64,000 nucleotides of DNA from Mesorhizobium sp. M4B.F.Ca.ET.058.02.1.1 (GCF_003952505.1 NZ_CP034450.1:2914001-2978000); one strand, 5' to 3'; positions 18,572-27,719 are shown, counted from the stretch's first letter. The notes: a model not told the origin generated them from the sequence alone. Numbers and translations: made by a program.

Positions 18572-19047
18572 TCAGGCAGCCCGGGTGTCGGCCTCGATCT
18601 GCCTCGCCTCGGCTTTCGGCTTTGCCTTGACGCTCCCGATTTCGATGCGGCGCGGCTTCATCTCTTCAGGAATCTCGCGCTTGAGATCGATCGTCAGCAG
18701 ACCGTTCACGAGGCTGGCGTTCACGACCTTGACATGGTCAGCCAGTTCGAACCGTCTACGGAAGGCCCTTTCGGCAATGCCGTGGTGCAGGTATTCGGCA
18801 TTGTCTTCCGCGGGCTTCTGGCCGGACACCATGAGCATGTTGTGCTCCTGGGTGATGTCCAGCTCATCCTGCGAGAAGCCGGCCACCGCCATGGTGATGC
18901 GGTAGTCGTCCTCCCCTTTTTTGGCGATATCGTAGGGAGGCCAGTTGTCGACTGTCTCCACACGGCTCGCGGATTCGAGCGCGTTCAACATTCGGTCGAA
19001 GCCGATGCCCGACCGGAACAGGGGGTGAAGTCGAAAGTGTTTCTCAT
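18572..19047 (-). pseudogene. IbpA-type Hsp20, frameshifted at a G5 tract
   Basis: The conserved Hsp20 body (VDNWPPYDIAKKGEDDYRIT, VAGFSQDELDI, VNGLLTIDLKREIP, MKPRRIEI) is intact. The natural start, ATG 19047, sits behind AAAGGAGGATGTGGCT and encodes MRNTFDFTP, the usual IbpA opening. That opening is in a different frame from the rest. One extra C at the tract 19021-19025 (G5 on the plus strand) would join them as DFTPLFRSGIGFDRML. The open frame that reads through from 19072 uses no ribosome site and has an aberrant N-terminus. It is either a sequencing indel or a real one-base deletion. Confidence 0.85.
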
Positions 19048-19150
19048 AGCCACATCCTCCTTTGAGCAACATGGGTACAAGCTTGCTGTCGGACGCTTTC
19101 TTGCATCCGTCCGACAGGCCGGTCCCCTAAATGGGCCTCCGGCATTTTAC

Positions 19151-19179
19151 GATTTAGTTAGGCGATTTCGCCATTCAAG
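19151..19179 (-). promoter_or_regulatory. RpoH-like promoter of the hsp20 operon
   Basis: Minus strand CTTGAA (19179-19174), 16 bases, CTAAATC (19157-19151). It lies about 104 bases before the hsp20 ATG at 19047. The spacer itself contains the palindrome GGCGAAATCGCC. Confidence 0.55.
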
Positions 19180-19350
19180 GCCTGAAAAGGCAGTTTGCCA
19201 GCTCAGTCCGGTCGGGAAGGTCCTGGCTGGAATGCCAAGGCGGAGAGGTATCGATCTTCAAGACTATGCCGCGCCACGGGATTGCGGCGCATTGCGGCTG
19301 GCGATGCGGGGCGGCGGCCGAATGGCCGTCGCCCCGAGGTCGATTGCTTA

Positions 19351-19635
19351 TCAGACGTGCAACGGTCTCCCCGTGGTTTTGACTGGCATCATCGTTCCGT
19401 CTTCCACCAGGATGTCCTTCTTCCTAGCGAACCGCACAAGAATGCCGCGCGCGGTCTCTGCGTCGATGTCGCCGGCCAGCGCGGCTTTGCAGGCGCGGAT
19501 CGCCGCCTTTTGCTCCGGACTGTTGCCACACCAATCCGTGACGAACTGGTAGGCATCGACAACGGAGTTCAACTGCCGCGGAAAACCAAGCCCGACCCAG
19601 ACGCGAACGGGCTTTTCGAAAGGCTGGGAAAGCAT
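19351..19635 (-). CDS. DUF982 domain protein
   Basis: 94 residues from the second of two adjacent ATGs (19635), which is best spaced from GGAGGGAGG. It has the DUF982 pattern: PVRVWVGLGFPRQLNSV, AYQFVTDWCGN, KAAIRACKAALAGDIDAET and ARGILVRFARKK. It lies 21 bases after the next DUF982 gene, so the two are co-transcribed from the promoter at 20039-20067. The function is unknown. Confidence 0.85.
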   Translation of the reverse strand: MLSQPFEKPVRVWVGLGFPRQLNSVVDAYQFVTDWCGNSPEQKAAIRACKAALAGDIDAETARGILVRFARKKDILVEDGTMMPVKTTGRPLHV

Positions 19636-19656
19636 CATTTCCTCCCTCCGAAACAG

Positions 19657-19962
19657 TCAGGCGGCAATGCCGCCGGTCTGGCCCATCTTCGCGCCGGCCA
19701 TCCAGGGCATCGCCGTGACGCCATCCTCGAGGATTTTCACCGACCGGGCAAAGCCGGCGAACGCGTCGCGGGCGACTTGCAAAGGCACGCTGCCGTCGAA
19801 GGCGCGGCAGCATGCCCGCTTCGCGGTCTCATAGATCACTCCGCGCCGGTGCGAAGGCCATTCATCGAGGAAATCGAAGGCTTCCTCAAGGCAGGCTATT
19901 TCCTGAATGAGACCTTCCGCGGCTCTCACGAACAAAGGGCTTTCGAATGTTCTCTCGCTCAT
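19657..19962 (-). CDS. DUF982 domain protein
   Basis: 101 residues from ATG 19962 (MSERTFESPLFVR) behind TTGGAGGTTTCT; a TTG four codons upstream overlaps that site and is rejected. It shows the family pattern with AFDFLDEWPSHRRG, AKRACCRAFDGSVPL and AFAGFARSVKIL, close to the 17218 copy. It is first gene of a two-gene DUF982 operon behind a CTTGAC-N16-CACATAT promoter. The function is unknown. Confidence 0.87.
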   Translation of the reverse strand: MSERTFESPLFVRAAEGLIQEIACLEEAFDFLDEWPSHRRGVIYETAKRACCRAFDGSVPLQVARDAFAGFARSVKILEDGVTAMPWMAGAKMGQTGGIAA

Positions 19963-20038
19963 AGAAACCTCCAATTCTTTGAACGATTTCGGGTTGTTGA
20001 CGATGGTCGCCCCAACGAACGGCGGCGACCTGCGAAAA

Positions 20039-20067
20039 ATATGTGAAGGTCGATTTCCAGCGTCAAG
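20039..20067 (-). promoter_or_regulatory. Promoter of the two-gene DUF982 operon
   Basis: Minus strand CTTGAC (20067-20062), 16 bases, CACATAT (20045-20039). It matches the sigma-32 pattern of the other heat-shock promoters here, and also reads as sigma-70 (TTGACG-N17-CATATT). About 77 bases before the ATG at 19962. Confidence 0.55.
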
Positions 20068-20102
20068 ACCGGATGATCACAGTCGCAAAAATTTCTGGGA
20101 AC

Positions 20103-20285
20103 CTAGCTCTCGATAATGTCGCAAGCGAGTTCACGGGGGTCTTCGTCGAGCGTGCCGATGAGCGCCGACGACTCGCCAAGCGTATCTGCCAGTAGGTAGT
20201 CCATTCCATTAACGAAAGAGCCAAGAACAAATGCCTGGCCTCCAGCCCGCGTTTCACACTGCCCTTTATGCGATTTTCGAAGCAC
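20103..20285 (-). CDS. Possible small protein (60 residues)
   Basis: GTG-started frame with a protein-like acidic second half (DYLLADTLGESSALIG, DEDPRELACDI); an internal ATG would give only that half. There is no clear ribosome-binding site and no known family. The following 249 bases (20286-20534) hold nothing I recognise. Confidence 0.33.
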   Translation of the reverse strand: MLRKSHKGQCETRAGGQAFVLGSFVNGMDYLLADTLGESSALIGTLDEDPRELACDIIES

Positions 20286-20534
20286 ACAAATCGGACACGG
20301 ATAGGTAGGTTCCCGTGTTTTCGACGCGGTTGACGTCGATAGCCCTCACCCCCTTCAGCGGCTCCGGCCGAGCATTATTAAAGGCTGCGAGGGGCCGCAA
20401 CGGAACGTCCGTTTTTCCAGTAAGCGACCTTGCATCCGCCCTATGCGCCCGGCTTGTCCGAGACTGTAAAGGTGCGCTAGCGTCGGCTAGGAAAGCGAGA
20501 CTACGCGACTAGCCGCTGCAGCACCGCCGCATGG

Positions 20535-21095
20535 CTACTCGGCTGCTATTCTGACTCCGGACTTATTAACGAGCAGAACCGCGATTTCATCAACAGCCTG
20601 CGCCGCCCGTTTCAGGATCAGTTCGGAGCGCAGCACGCCATCTGTGAAGTCCTTATCGGTCGCGTAGACGGCTGTGGGCAGCGCGAAAGCCTCGAAGAAA
20701 CCGAAAAGCGGCCTGAGCTGATGCTCGACGATCAAGGAATGGCGCTCGCCGCCTCCGGTGGCGGTGAGAACCACCGGCTTGCCTCTCAGCGCCGACGGAT
20801 CGATCAGGTCGAAGAAATGCTTGAACAGCCCGGTATAGCTGCCCTTGTAGGTCGGCGAGCCTACGACGAGCACGTCCGCGGCAATGACGTCTGAAAGTAT
20901 CGCCTGCGCCCGCGCGTCGAGGTCACGCGCCCATTTGGCGGTGCCCAACGACGGACCGACATCATCGATGTCATAGGTTCTGGAAGAGAGGCGGTGGCGG
21001 GTTGCGATGTCCTGCACGATGAGGTCGACGAAGGCGCGCGTCTTCGACGGGCGGGTGATATTGCCGGAAAAACCGACGATTGCTGGATTTGACAT
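20535..21095 (-). CDS. msuE: NADPH-dependent FMN reductase, MsuE type
   Basis: 186 residues from ATG 21095 (MSNPAIVGFSGN); upstream open frame is Arg/Ser-rich and not coding. It has the flavodoxin-like NADPH:FMN reductase fold: GFSGNITRPSKTR (FMN phosphate loop), VVGSPTYKGSYTGLFKHFFD and LTATGGGERHSL. MsuE-type enzymes supply FMNH2 to flavin monooxygenases of sulfonate and sulfone desulfurisation. It is the last gene of the eight-gene sfnG-liv-sfnB operon and would serve SfnG, SfnB and perhaps SsuD and the DszA-like enzyme in this window. Confidence 0.85.
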   Translation of the reverse strand: MSNPAIVGFSGNITRPSKTRAFVDLIVQDIATRHRLSSRTYDIDDVGPSLGTAKWARDLDARAQAILSDVIAADVLVVGSPTYKGSYTGLFKHFFDLIDPSALRGKPVVLTATGGGERHSLIVEHQLRPLFGFFEAFALPTAVYATDKDFTDGVLRSELILKRAAQAVDEIAVLLVNKSGVRIAAE

Positions 21096-21201
21096 AGGGG
21101 CGGACTCCGGGGTGGCTCCTGGATTGATCTGTAGGCGGCTCGGCCGGGCCGCCGCTTGGGGAAACTTGGTCGACGCCGACGGGCTCGACGGAACGGCGCG
21201 A

Positions 21202-22449
21202 TCAGCTCCAGGCGTGCAGCGGCGGCTTCTCGCCGTTGAGGAAATACTTGCCGAGGATCGAATATTTCCAGCGCACCGGATCATGCAGCGTGTGGGTGCG
21301 GGCATTGCGCCAGTGCCGGTCGAGATTGTGCTCGGCAAGCGTCGAGCGCGTTCCGGCAAGCTCGAACAGCTTGTTCGTCGCCGCAATCGCGATCTCGGTC
21401 GACAGGATCTTCGCCTCCGCCGTGACGACCTGGGCGTGCGCCACCGTCTCGGCGGTCGGCTCGGCGACGGCTGTGTCGATGGCGTGGCCGGCCTTTTCCA
21501 GCAGCGCCTGCGCGGCGTGCAGGCGAAGCGTCAGATCACCGATGGCCTGGATGGTGTAGGGATCGTCCCAGGCATTGTCGACGCCACTGTCGATCCAGGC
21601 ACGGCTCTTGGTCCGGACGAACTGGACCGTCTCGTCGATCGCCGCCTGCGCGATGCCGGTGTCGACCGCGACCTGGATGATCTGGAAGATGGCGCCGTCG
21701 GCGGTCGGCTTGTCATAGCCCTTGTAGCCGGGCACGAGATGCGTCTTCGGCACCTTGACGTTGTCGATGATGACCGTGCCCGACAGCGTCGTGCGCTGTC
21801 CGAAGCTCGACCAGTCGTCGATCACCGTCAGGCCCGGCGCGCCGCGGTCGGCGATCGCGTACCAGGCGCGGCCCTCATCGTCGAGCGCCACGATCGGCAC
21901 CAGATGCGCCAGAAGCGCCCCGGACGAATAGAACTTCTGGCCATTGACGACGACGTGGTCGCCGGCGTCGGTGAAGCGTGTCTCGAAATCGGCGGCGCGC
22001 TTGGAGCCGAATTCCGAGAAGGCGTTGCCGAACCGCGTGCCTTTCAGCACTTCGGGAAAGAGCACTGCCTGCTGGTCCTTGTCGGAGACGGTGCGGATGG
22101 CGGCGACGACGCCGAGATGGTTCTGCGCGATCTGTCCGATCGAGGAGTCGGCCGCCGAGATGATCTCGATCACCTTGGCTAGCGTCGCGTAGGACACTTC
22201 GGGGCCGCCGAACGCCTTCGGCACGTTGATCGACCACAGGCCGCTCTGCGAGAACTGATCGAGCTCGGCCACGGGCCAGACCCGGTCGCGGTCGCGCCGG
22301 GAGGAGTCCTTGACGAATTCGGCGGCGAGCCTCTGGGCGACCGCGATAGCCTCGGCGTCGTCCTTGATGATGTGCGCCGGCTCGGCTGGCCGCGCGACGG
22401 GTGGCACGGCGGCAGCAGCCCTGTCGGTCTTCACGTTGGACACAGTCAT
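21202..22449 (-). CDS. sfnB: SfnB family sulfur-acquisition flavin oxidoreductase
   Basis: 415 residues, acyl-CoA dehydrogenase superfamily, closest in pattern to SfnB and DszC. Features: N-terminal helical domain with SRRDRDRVWPVAELDQFSQS, then SGLWSINVPKAFGGPEVSY, the NAFSEFGSKRA and GQKFYSSGA strands, and a C-terminal HNLDRHWRNARTHTLHDP motif typical of DszC-like monooxygenases. It probably oxidises an organosulfur compound using reduced flavin from MsuE. It lies 23 bases after the livF-like ATPase gene and ahead of msuE on the same transcript. Confidence 0.88.
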   Translation of the reverse strand: MTVSNVKTDRAAAAVPPVARPAEPAHIIKDDAEAIAVAQRLAAEFVKDSSRRDRDRVWPVAELDQFSQSGLWSINVPKAFGGPEVSYATLAKVIEIISAADSSIGQIAQNHLGVVAAIRTVSDKDQQAVLFPEVLKGTRFGNAFSEFGSKRAADFETRFTDAGDHVVVNGQKFYSSGALLAHLVPIVALDDEGRAWYAIADRGAPGLTVIDDWSSFGQRTTLSGTVIIDNVKVPKTHLVPGYKGYDKPTADGAIFQIIQVAVDTGIAQAAIDETVQFVRTKSRAWIDSGVDNAWDDPYTIQAIGDLTLRLHAAQALLEKAGHAIDTAVAEPTAETVAHAQVVTAEAKILSTEIAIAATNKLFELAGTRSTLAEHNLDRHWRNARTHTLHDPVRWKYSILGKYFLNGEKPPLHAWS

Positions 22450-22472
22450 TTCATTCTCCTTCGGATTTCGGT

Positions 22473-23264
22473 TCAGGCGACGGCATGAAGATGGACGGCG
22501 GGCGCGGCGGGCGAAGCCTGCTGGCCGAGATAGAAGGCGCGCACGTCCTCGCGCTGGCGCAGCTCCGCCGCCGGTCCGGACAGGACGGAAACCCCGTTCT
22601 CGAGCACGGTGGCGTGGTCGGCATATCTGAGTGCGACGGCCGAGTTCTGCTCGGCGACCAGGATCGACAGGCCGGCCTCCCGGTTGAGCTTCCTCAGCGC
22701 CAGGAAGATGTCCTGGACGACCAGCGGCGCGAGCCCCATGGACGGCTCGTCGAGGACCAGCAGGCGGGGGCGTGACATCAGCGCCCGGCCGATGGCCGTC
22801 ATCTGCTGCTCGCCGCCCGAGGTCAGCCCGGCAAGCGTGCGGCGCTTCTCGGCCAGCCGCGGAAAGAAGCCGTAGATCCGTTCGAGGTCCGGGTTGATCT
22901 CGGCGCGCCGGCCGCTGCGGCCGATGCCGCCGGAGACCAAATTCTCCTCGACGGTCAGGCTCTTGAAGCAGTGGCGCCCCTCCAGCACCTGGACGAGCCC
23001 GGCGCGCACGAGGTCGCCAGGCTTGCGGCGGGTGACGTCGCTTCCTTCGAAGCGGATCGCGCCGGCGTTGATCTGGCCGCGCTCGGCGGGCAGGAGGTTG
23101 GAGACCGCCTTCAGCGTCGTGCTCTTGCCGGCGCCGTTGGCACCGAGCAGCGCCAGGATCTCGCCGCGCCTGAGCTCGAAGCTGACGCCGTGCAGCGCGG
23201 TGATGGCGTGGTTGTAGGTGGCGTGGATTGTGTCCACGACAAGGATGACGTCATTGCCTGGCAT
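22473..23264 (-). CDS. LIV-type ABC transporter ATPase (LivF-like)
   Basis: 263 residues from ATG 23264 (MPGNDVILVV). Walker A GANGAGKST, signature LTSGGEQQM, Walker B LLVLDEPSMGLAP, His-switch region VAEQN: the LivF layout. It energises import by the LIV-type permeases encoded two genes upstream. The unusual context, between a binding protein and sfnB, indicates an organosulfur substrate instead of a branched-chain amino acid (inference). The C-terminus is an Ala/Pro-rich extension. Confidence 0.88.
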   Translation of the reverse strand: MPGNDVILVVDTIHATYNHAITALHGVSFELRRGEILALLGANGAGKSTTLKAVSNLLPAERGQINAGAIRFEGSDVTRRKPGDLVRAGLVQVLEGRHCFKSLTVEENLVSGGIGRSGRRAEINPDLERIYGFFPRLAEKRRTLAGLTSGGEQQMTAIGRALMSRPRLLVLDEPSMGLAPLVVQDIFLALRKLNREAGLSILVAEQNSAVALRYADHATVLENGVSVLSGPAAELRQREDVRAFYLGQQASPAAPAVHLHAVA

Positions 23265-23335
23265 CGCGTCTTTCCCGGTTGTTGCAAATGAGGTGACCGG
23301 GCGCCGGAACCTGGTCCGGCGCCCGCTCGAGTGGA

Positions 23336-24676
23336 TCAGTTGGTAGCGGCTACCGCGTCGGCATCGGCGGCTGTGCGCAGCTTGATGCCCTTCTCCGCCG
23401 CGTAAGCCTCGGCCGACTTCTCGATGATCGGCCGCAGCAGCGCCCAGTCGGGGGCGATCCAGTCGGAGACGACGTTCCACTTCTTGCCGTCCCACTGCTG
23501 GAAGGTCACGTAGCCTTCGCCTTCGTGATTATCCCAGCTGACATTGATGGAGTGGAACAGGTCCTTGGCGCCGAGCGCCTCGACCTTGGCCGGATCGAGT
23601 TTGAGATGCTCGAAGCCCCAACGGACCTCGTCGCCGGTCAGCGTGCGATGGCCGAACTTCTCCTGCGCGATGCGGATGGCTTCGACATTGAGGATGCCGT
23701 TGACGATGCCGAGGTTGTGATAGACCGAGCCGATGCGCGACTTGTCCTCGAGGTTGCCCTTGCCGGCGTCGTAGACGGTCTTCACGATCTCCTTGACCAC
23801 CGGATAGCTGTTGCCCGAGGCCTGCGTGGTGATGGCGGTGTAGCCCTTGGCGGCGTCGCCGGCGGGGATGACGTCTTCTTCCGAGTTCGACCAGACGTTG
23901 CCGATGATGTGGTCGACGGGATAGCCGACCTTCACGGCCGTCTTCAGCGCCACCGGGTTCATCACGCCCCAGCCGCGCAGGACGACGAAGTCCGGCTTGG
24001 CGCGGCGGATCGTCAGCCATTGCGATTGCTGCTCGTTGCCGGGATGCGGCACCTCGATCTGCTGCACGGTGAAGCCGTATTTCTGCGCCAGCAATTCATA
24101 AATCGGGATCGTCTCCTTGCCATAGGGCGAGCCGTGATAGAGCACGACGATCTTCTTGCCCTTCAGCTTGTCGATGCCGCCTTCCTTGGAGGCGATGTAG
24201 TTCACGATGCCGGACGTCTCGCTGTAGGGATTGAGCAGCAGCGGGAAGACGTAAGGGAACACACGCCCGTCGGTGGAGTCGGTGCGGCCGTGGTTGACCG
24301 TGATCAGCGGCACCTTGTCCGAAGTGATGCGGTCGATCATGGCGTAGGCGATGCCGACCGAGAGAGGGTTCCAGGCGGCGGCGCCGGCGTGGCTCTTCTG
24401 CCGCTCGTAGCACTCGACGCCGCGCTCGACCTCATACTGGGTCTCGCACTCGTCCCACGTCAGCTTGACGCCGTTGACGCCACCGTCGCGGGTGTTGATG
24501 AGGTTGAGATAGTCGATGAAGCCGCCGAAGAAGCCGGTGCCGCCGGCCGCATAGGGTCCGACGCGATAGCTCTGCAGCGGGAAATACTGCTCGTCGGCGT
24601 GGGCGGCCGGCAAGGCCACCGACACGGCCAGTGCCGCCGACAGCGCGACTGCCTTTACTGTGGTTAGGAAGGTCAT
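23336..24676 (-). CDS. LIV-type periplasmic binding protein of the sulfone operon
   Basis: 446 residues: Sec signal (residues about 1-27, ending ALPAAHA), then a Peripla_BP_6 type I fold (GVNGVKLTWDECETQYEVER, VPLITVNHGRTD, KLKGKKIVVLYHGSPYGKE). It is somewhat longer than LivJ. Two Cys residues in DECETQYEVERGVECYE may pair. It lies between the livM-like and livF-like genes of the same operon as sfnG, sfnB and msuE, so its ligand is probably dimethyl sulfone, methanesulfonate or a related organosulfur compound (inference). Confidence 0.85.
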   Translation of the reverse strand: MTFLTTVKAVALSAALAVSVALPAAHADEQYFPLQSYRVGPYAAGGTGFFGGFIDYLNLINTRDGGVNGVKLTWDECETQYEVERGVECYERQKSHAGAAAWNPLSVGIAYAMIDRITSDKVPLITVNHGRTDSTDGRVFPYVFPLLLNPYSETSGIVNYIASKEGGIDKLKGKKIVVLYHGSPYGKETIPIYELLAQKYGFTVQQIEVPHPGNEQQSQWLTIRRAKPDFVVLRGWGVMNPVALKTAVKVGYPVDHIIGNVWSNSEEDVIPAGDAAKGYTAITTQASGNSYPVVKEIVKTVYDAGKGNLEDKSRIGSVYHNLGIVNGILNVEAIRIAQEKFGHRTLTGDEVRWGFEHLKLDPAKVEALGAKDLFHSINVSWDNHEGEGYVTFQQWDGKKWNVVSDWIAPDWALLRPIIEKSAEAYAAEKGIKLRTAADADAVAATN

Positions 24677-24760
24677 GGTTGAGGTACTCCCGGTTTGGCC
24701 TTGTTCGGCCTTGGTTCATTTTCCGATGTCTGGTTGGTCGGGGCCGCTGCCCCGAGCCGG

Positions 24761-25816
24761 CTAGCTCGATTGCCAGGCGAGCAGGAGCCGTCTTCGGACC
24801 CTGTCCCACAGGGCGACCAGCCCATCGGGTTCCAGGATCAGAAAGAGGATGATCAGGGCGCCGAGCACGATGCGCTGGCTCATGTCGAGCACGCCTGAAT
24901 CGAACACGTCGCCGAGCAGGAAATTGCCGAGGCGCGACAGCGCCAGCGGAAAGACCACGATGAGCGCCGCTCCGAGGAACGCGCCGCGTATCGAAGCGAG
25001 GCCGCCGATGATGATGATGAACAGGATCTGGAACGAGCGGTCGAGATTGAAGCCGGCCGGCTCGACGGTCCTGAGATACGCGAAGGCCCAGATGACGCCG
25101 GCGACGCCGATAATGAAGGACGAGATGGCGAAGGCGAGCAGCTTCGTCTTCAGCACCGGTATGCCGATGATGCGTGCCGCCGTCTCGTTGTCGCGGATGG
25201 CGATGAAGTTGCGCCCCGTCTGCGACTCGACCAGCCGGTAGGCGAGGAAGGTCAGGATGACGACGACGGTGAGCGCGAAGAGATAACGGCCGACCGCACC
25301 CTCGAACTCGAAGCCGGCGATAACAAGCCTGGGCGCGTCGATGACGCCCGAGGCCGAGTCGTTGGAGAACCAGCTGAACTTGGTCAGCGCCCATTGCACG
25401 AAGAACTGCGCGGCGAGCGTCGAGACAGCCAGGTAGAAGCCCCTGAGCCTCAGGCTTGGCAAGCCGAAGACGATGCCGATGGCGGCGGCGACGAGGCCGG
25501 AGAGGATGATGCTGGCGACGAGCGGCAGGCCTTCGATGCGCAGGTTGAAATTATAGGCCGCGAAAGCGCCTGCCGCCATGAAAGCAGCGCTGCCGAGCGA
25601 CATCTGGCCGGCATAGCCGGTGAGGAGGTTCAGCCCGACGCCCGCCAGGCTGAGCGCCAGGAACGGCAGCAGGATCGCCTCGAACAGATAGGAGCCGCCG
25701 ATGAGCGGCACGACCGTGTAGGCGAAGGCGACGAGGATCAACGGCGCCAGCCATTTCGGCAGGCCTGCGCCCGTGGACAATTCGGCTGCGGGCAATTCGG
25801 TTGCGATCGCGCTCAT
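24761..25816 (-). CDS. LIV-type ABC permease (LivM-like)
   Basis: 351 residues from ATG 25816 (MSAIATELPA), after ignoring a long unrelated upstream open frame. It has 8-10 hydrophobic segments and the LivM signatures GLNLLTGYAGQMSLGSAAF, LRGFYLAVSTLAAQFF and the EAA-like RNFIAIRDNETAARIIGIP. It is one half of the membrane channel with the LivH-like protein encoded two bases upstream. It belongs to the sulfone-uptake operon. Confidence 0.9.
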   Translation of the reverse strand: MSAIATELPAAELSTGAGLPKWLAPLILVAFAYTVVPLIGGSYLFEAILLPFLALSLAGVGLNLLTGYAGQMSLGSAAFMAAGAFAAYNFNLRIEGLPLVASIILSGLVAAAIGIVFGLPSLRLRGFYLAVSTLAAQFFVQWALTKFSWFSNDSASGVIDAPRLVIAGFEFEGAVGRYLFALTVVVILTFLAYRLVESQTGRNFIAIRDNETAARIIGIPVLKTKLLAFAISSFIIGVAGVIWAFAYLRTVEPAGFNLDRSFQILFIIIIGGLASIRGAFLGAALIVVFPLALSRLGNFLLGDVFDSGVLDMSQRIVLGALIILFLILEPDGLVALWDRVRRRLLLAWQSS

Positions 25817-25818
25817 GG

Positions 25819-26718
25819 TCAGACCCTTTCGACAAGCTTCTGGCCGAACAGGCCGGAGGGACGGATCAGCAGGAAGACGAGCGCGACGACATAGGCGAAC
25901 CAGCTTTCGATACCGCCGCCGAAATAGTCGCCGATGTAGACCTCTGCGAGCTTCTCGCTGGCGCCGATCAAGAGCCCGCCGACGATGGCGCCGAGGATGG
26001 AATCGAAGCCGCCGAGCACGAGCACGGGAAGCGCCTTCAGCACCACCAGCGACAGCGAGAACTGGACACCGAGACGCGCGCCCCACAGCAGCCCGGCCAC
26101 CAGGGCGACAAGGCCGGCCGCGGCCCACACACTCGCCCAGATCAGCGGCAGCCTGAGGCCGACGGCAAGTGCCGCGAACTGGTCGTCGGCGACGGCGCGG
26201 AAGCTTAGGCCGATGCGGGTGTAGCGGAAGAACAGCGACAAGAGCAGCACCATGGCGGCGGCCACGGCGGCGGCGAAGATGTCGAACTGGCTGATCAGCA
26301 CGCCGCCGACTTCCAGCGGCACGTCCTCGATGCCGAGCTCGAGGCCGTGCACCTGCGTGCCCCAGATGAGCTGGGCGGCGCCCTCGATGATGTAGGAGAG
26401 GCCGAGCGTGGCCATGAACAGCGTGATCGGCGGTTTGTTGGTCAGCGGCCGCAGCACCGCGCGCTCGATGCCGATGCCGAGCGCCACCATGATGGCGAAG
26501 GTGACAGCCAGCGCCAGCGCGAACGGAACGCCGCGCTCGACGAGGCTGACGAAGGTCAGAGCCGCGAAGAGCAGCAGCGCCCCTTGCGCGAAGTTCAGCA
26601 CGCCGGAAGTCTTGTAGATCAGCACGAAGCCGATCGCGACCAGCGAGTACATGACACCTGAGAGCAGCCCCCCTGTCAGCACCTCGAGGAAGAACTGGTA
26701 GTCGAAATCGCCGATCAT
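25819..26718 (-). CDS. LIV-type ABC permease (LivH-like)
   Basis: 299 residues, about eight membrane segments. LivH features: GGLLSGVMYSLVAIGFVLIY near the N-terminus, LNFAQGALL, ADDQFAALAVGL (the coupling loop), and a LGGFDSILGAIVGG stretch. It partners LivM. It starts inside the end of the LivG-like gene (ATGA overlap at 26715-26718) and ends two bases before the livM-like start, so translation is tightly coupled. Confidence 0.9.
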   Translation of the reverse strand: MIGDFDYQFFLEVLTGGLLSGVMYSLVAIGFVLIYKTSGVLNFAQGALLLFAALTFVSLVERGVPFALALAVTFAIMVALGIGIERAVLRPLTNKPPITLFMATLGLSYIIEGAAQLIWGTQVHGLELGIEDVPLEVGGVLISQFDIFAAAVAAAMVLLLSLFFRYTRIGLSFRAVADDQFAALAVGLRLPLIWASVWAAAGLVALVAGLLWGARLGVQFSLSLVVLKALPVLVLGGFDSILGAIVGGLLIGASEKLAEVYIGDYFGGGIESWFAYVVALVFLLIRPSGLFGQKLVERV

Positions 26719-27629
26719 ATGCCTGCCCCATCCTCATTGTCGGAGGCGACGCCGAGATAGGCATCGATTACGCGCTGATCGTTCCTGATCTCGTCGGGTG
26801 TGCCGTCGGCGATCTTGCGCCCGTAGTCGAGCACGGCGATGCGGTCCGAAAGGCCCATGACGACGCCGACATCGTGCTCGATCAGCACGACGGTTGTGGC
26901 GAAGCGGTCGCGGGCGGCGCGCACATAGGCCGCCATCTCGATCTTTTCGCCGGCGGTCATGCCGGCCATCGGCTCGTCGAGCAAAAGCAGGCGCGGCTCG
27001 GCGACCAGCGCGCGGGCAAGCTCGACCCGCTTCTGCAGGCCGTAGGGCAAGGTGCCGGCAAGCCGGTCGCGCACCGCGGTCAGATGCAGGAATTCGAGGA
27101 TCTGGTCGGCGCGGCCGCGCTGCTCGGCCTGCTCGCGGCGCGAGCGGCCAAGCCCGAGGATCTGGCCGGCGAAGTTGGACCGCGTCTTGTAGGCAAGACC
27201 CGACGCGACATTGTCGAGGACGTTGAGACCCTTGAACAAAGCGAGGTTCTGAAATGTCCTGGCGACCCCCAAGCGCGCCAGACGCTGCGTCAGAACCTGA
27301 GCATAGCGCACGCCGTGCAGCGCGACATGGCCGCGATCGGCCCGGTAGACGCCGCTGATGACATTGATCAGCGAGCTCTTGCCGGCGCCGTTCGGCCCGA
27401 TGATGGCGCGTATCTCGCCCGGTTCTACGGAAAGATCGACATCGGCCAGCGCCACCACGCCGCCGAAAGACAGACCGATGCCTTCCATCGCAAGCAGCGC
27501 CGGTGAAGCGTCGGCCGAAACCGGCTCGTCCTTGTGCGATGGCTGCCCATCCGACAGGCCTCGCGCCAGGATCTCCGGCGCATAGACCGAAGCCTCGGCC
27601 ACTCCAAAGGCGTAGTTGGCGGTCGGCAT
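26715..27629 (-). CDS. LIV-type ABC transporter ATPase (LivG-like)
   Basis: 304 residues. The ATPase core starts near residue 47 after an N-terminal extension of about 45 residues not usual in LivG. Walker A GPNGAGKSS, Walker B LLLLDEPMAGMT, LIEHDVGVVMGLSDRIAVLD and the typical LivG end (QRVIDAYLG). The signature region LPYGLQKRVELARAL is LivG-like. It pairs with the LivF-like ATPase. It follows sfnG after 90 bases. Confidence 0.9.
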   Translation of the reverse strand: MPTANYAFGVAEASVYAPEILARGLSDGQPSHKDEPVSADASPALLAMEGIGLSFGGVVALADVDLSVEPGEIRAIIGPNGAGKSSLINVISGVYRADRGHVALHGVRYAQVLTQRLARLGVARTFQNLALFKGLNVLDNVASGLAYKTRSNFAGQILGLGRSRREQAEQRGRADQILEFLHLTAVRDRLAGTLPYGLQKRVELARALVAEPRLLLLDEPMAGMTAGEKIEMAAYVRAARDRFATTVVLIEHDVGVVMGLSDRIAVLDYGRKIADGTPDEIRNDQRVIDAYLGVASDNEDGAGI

Positions 27630-27719
27630 CTGCGGGCGTCCTCGGCGTTTCGTGGCGAAGCCCGTTGCCGCCCGAAGGCTCGGGCGTGCAGGGCAATCGC
27701 GATTTCCAATGACGGTTGA

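Noticed and set aside
18209..19552. 447-codon plus-strand frame across both hsp20 genes
   Set aside because: Antisense to two Hsp20 domains; open by GC bias only.
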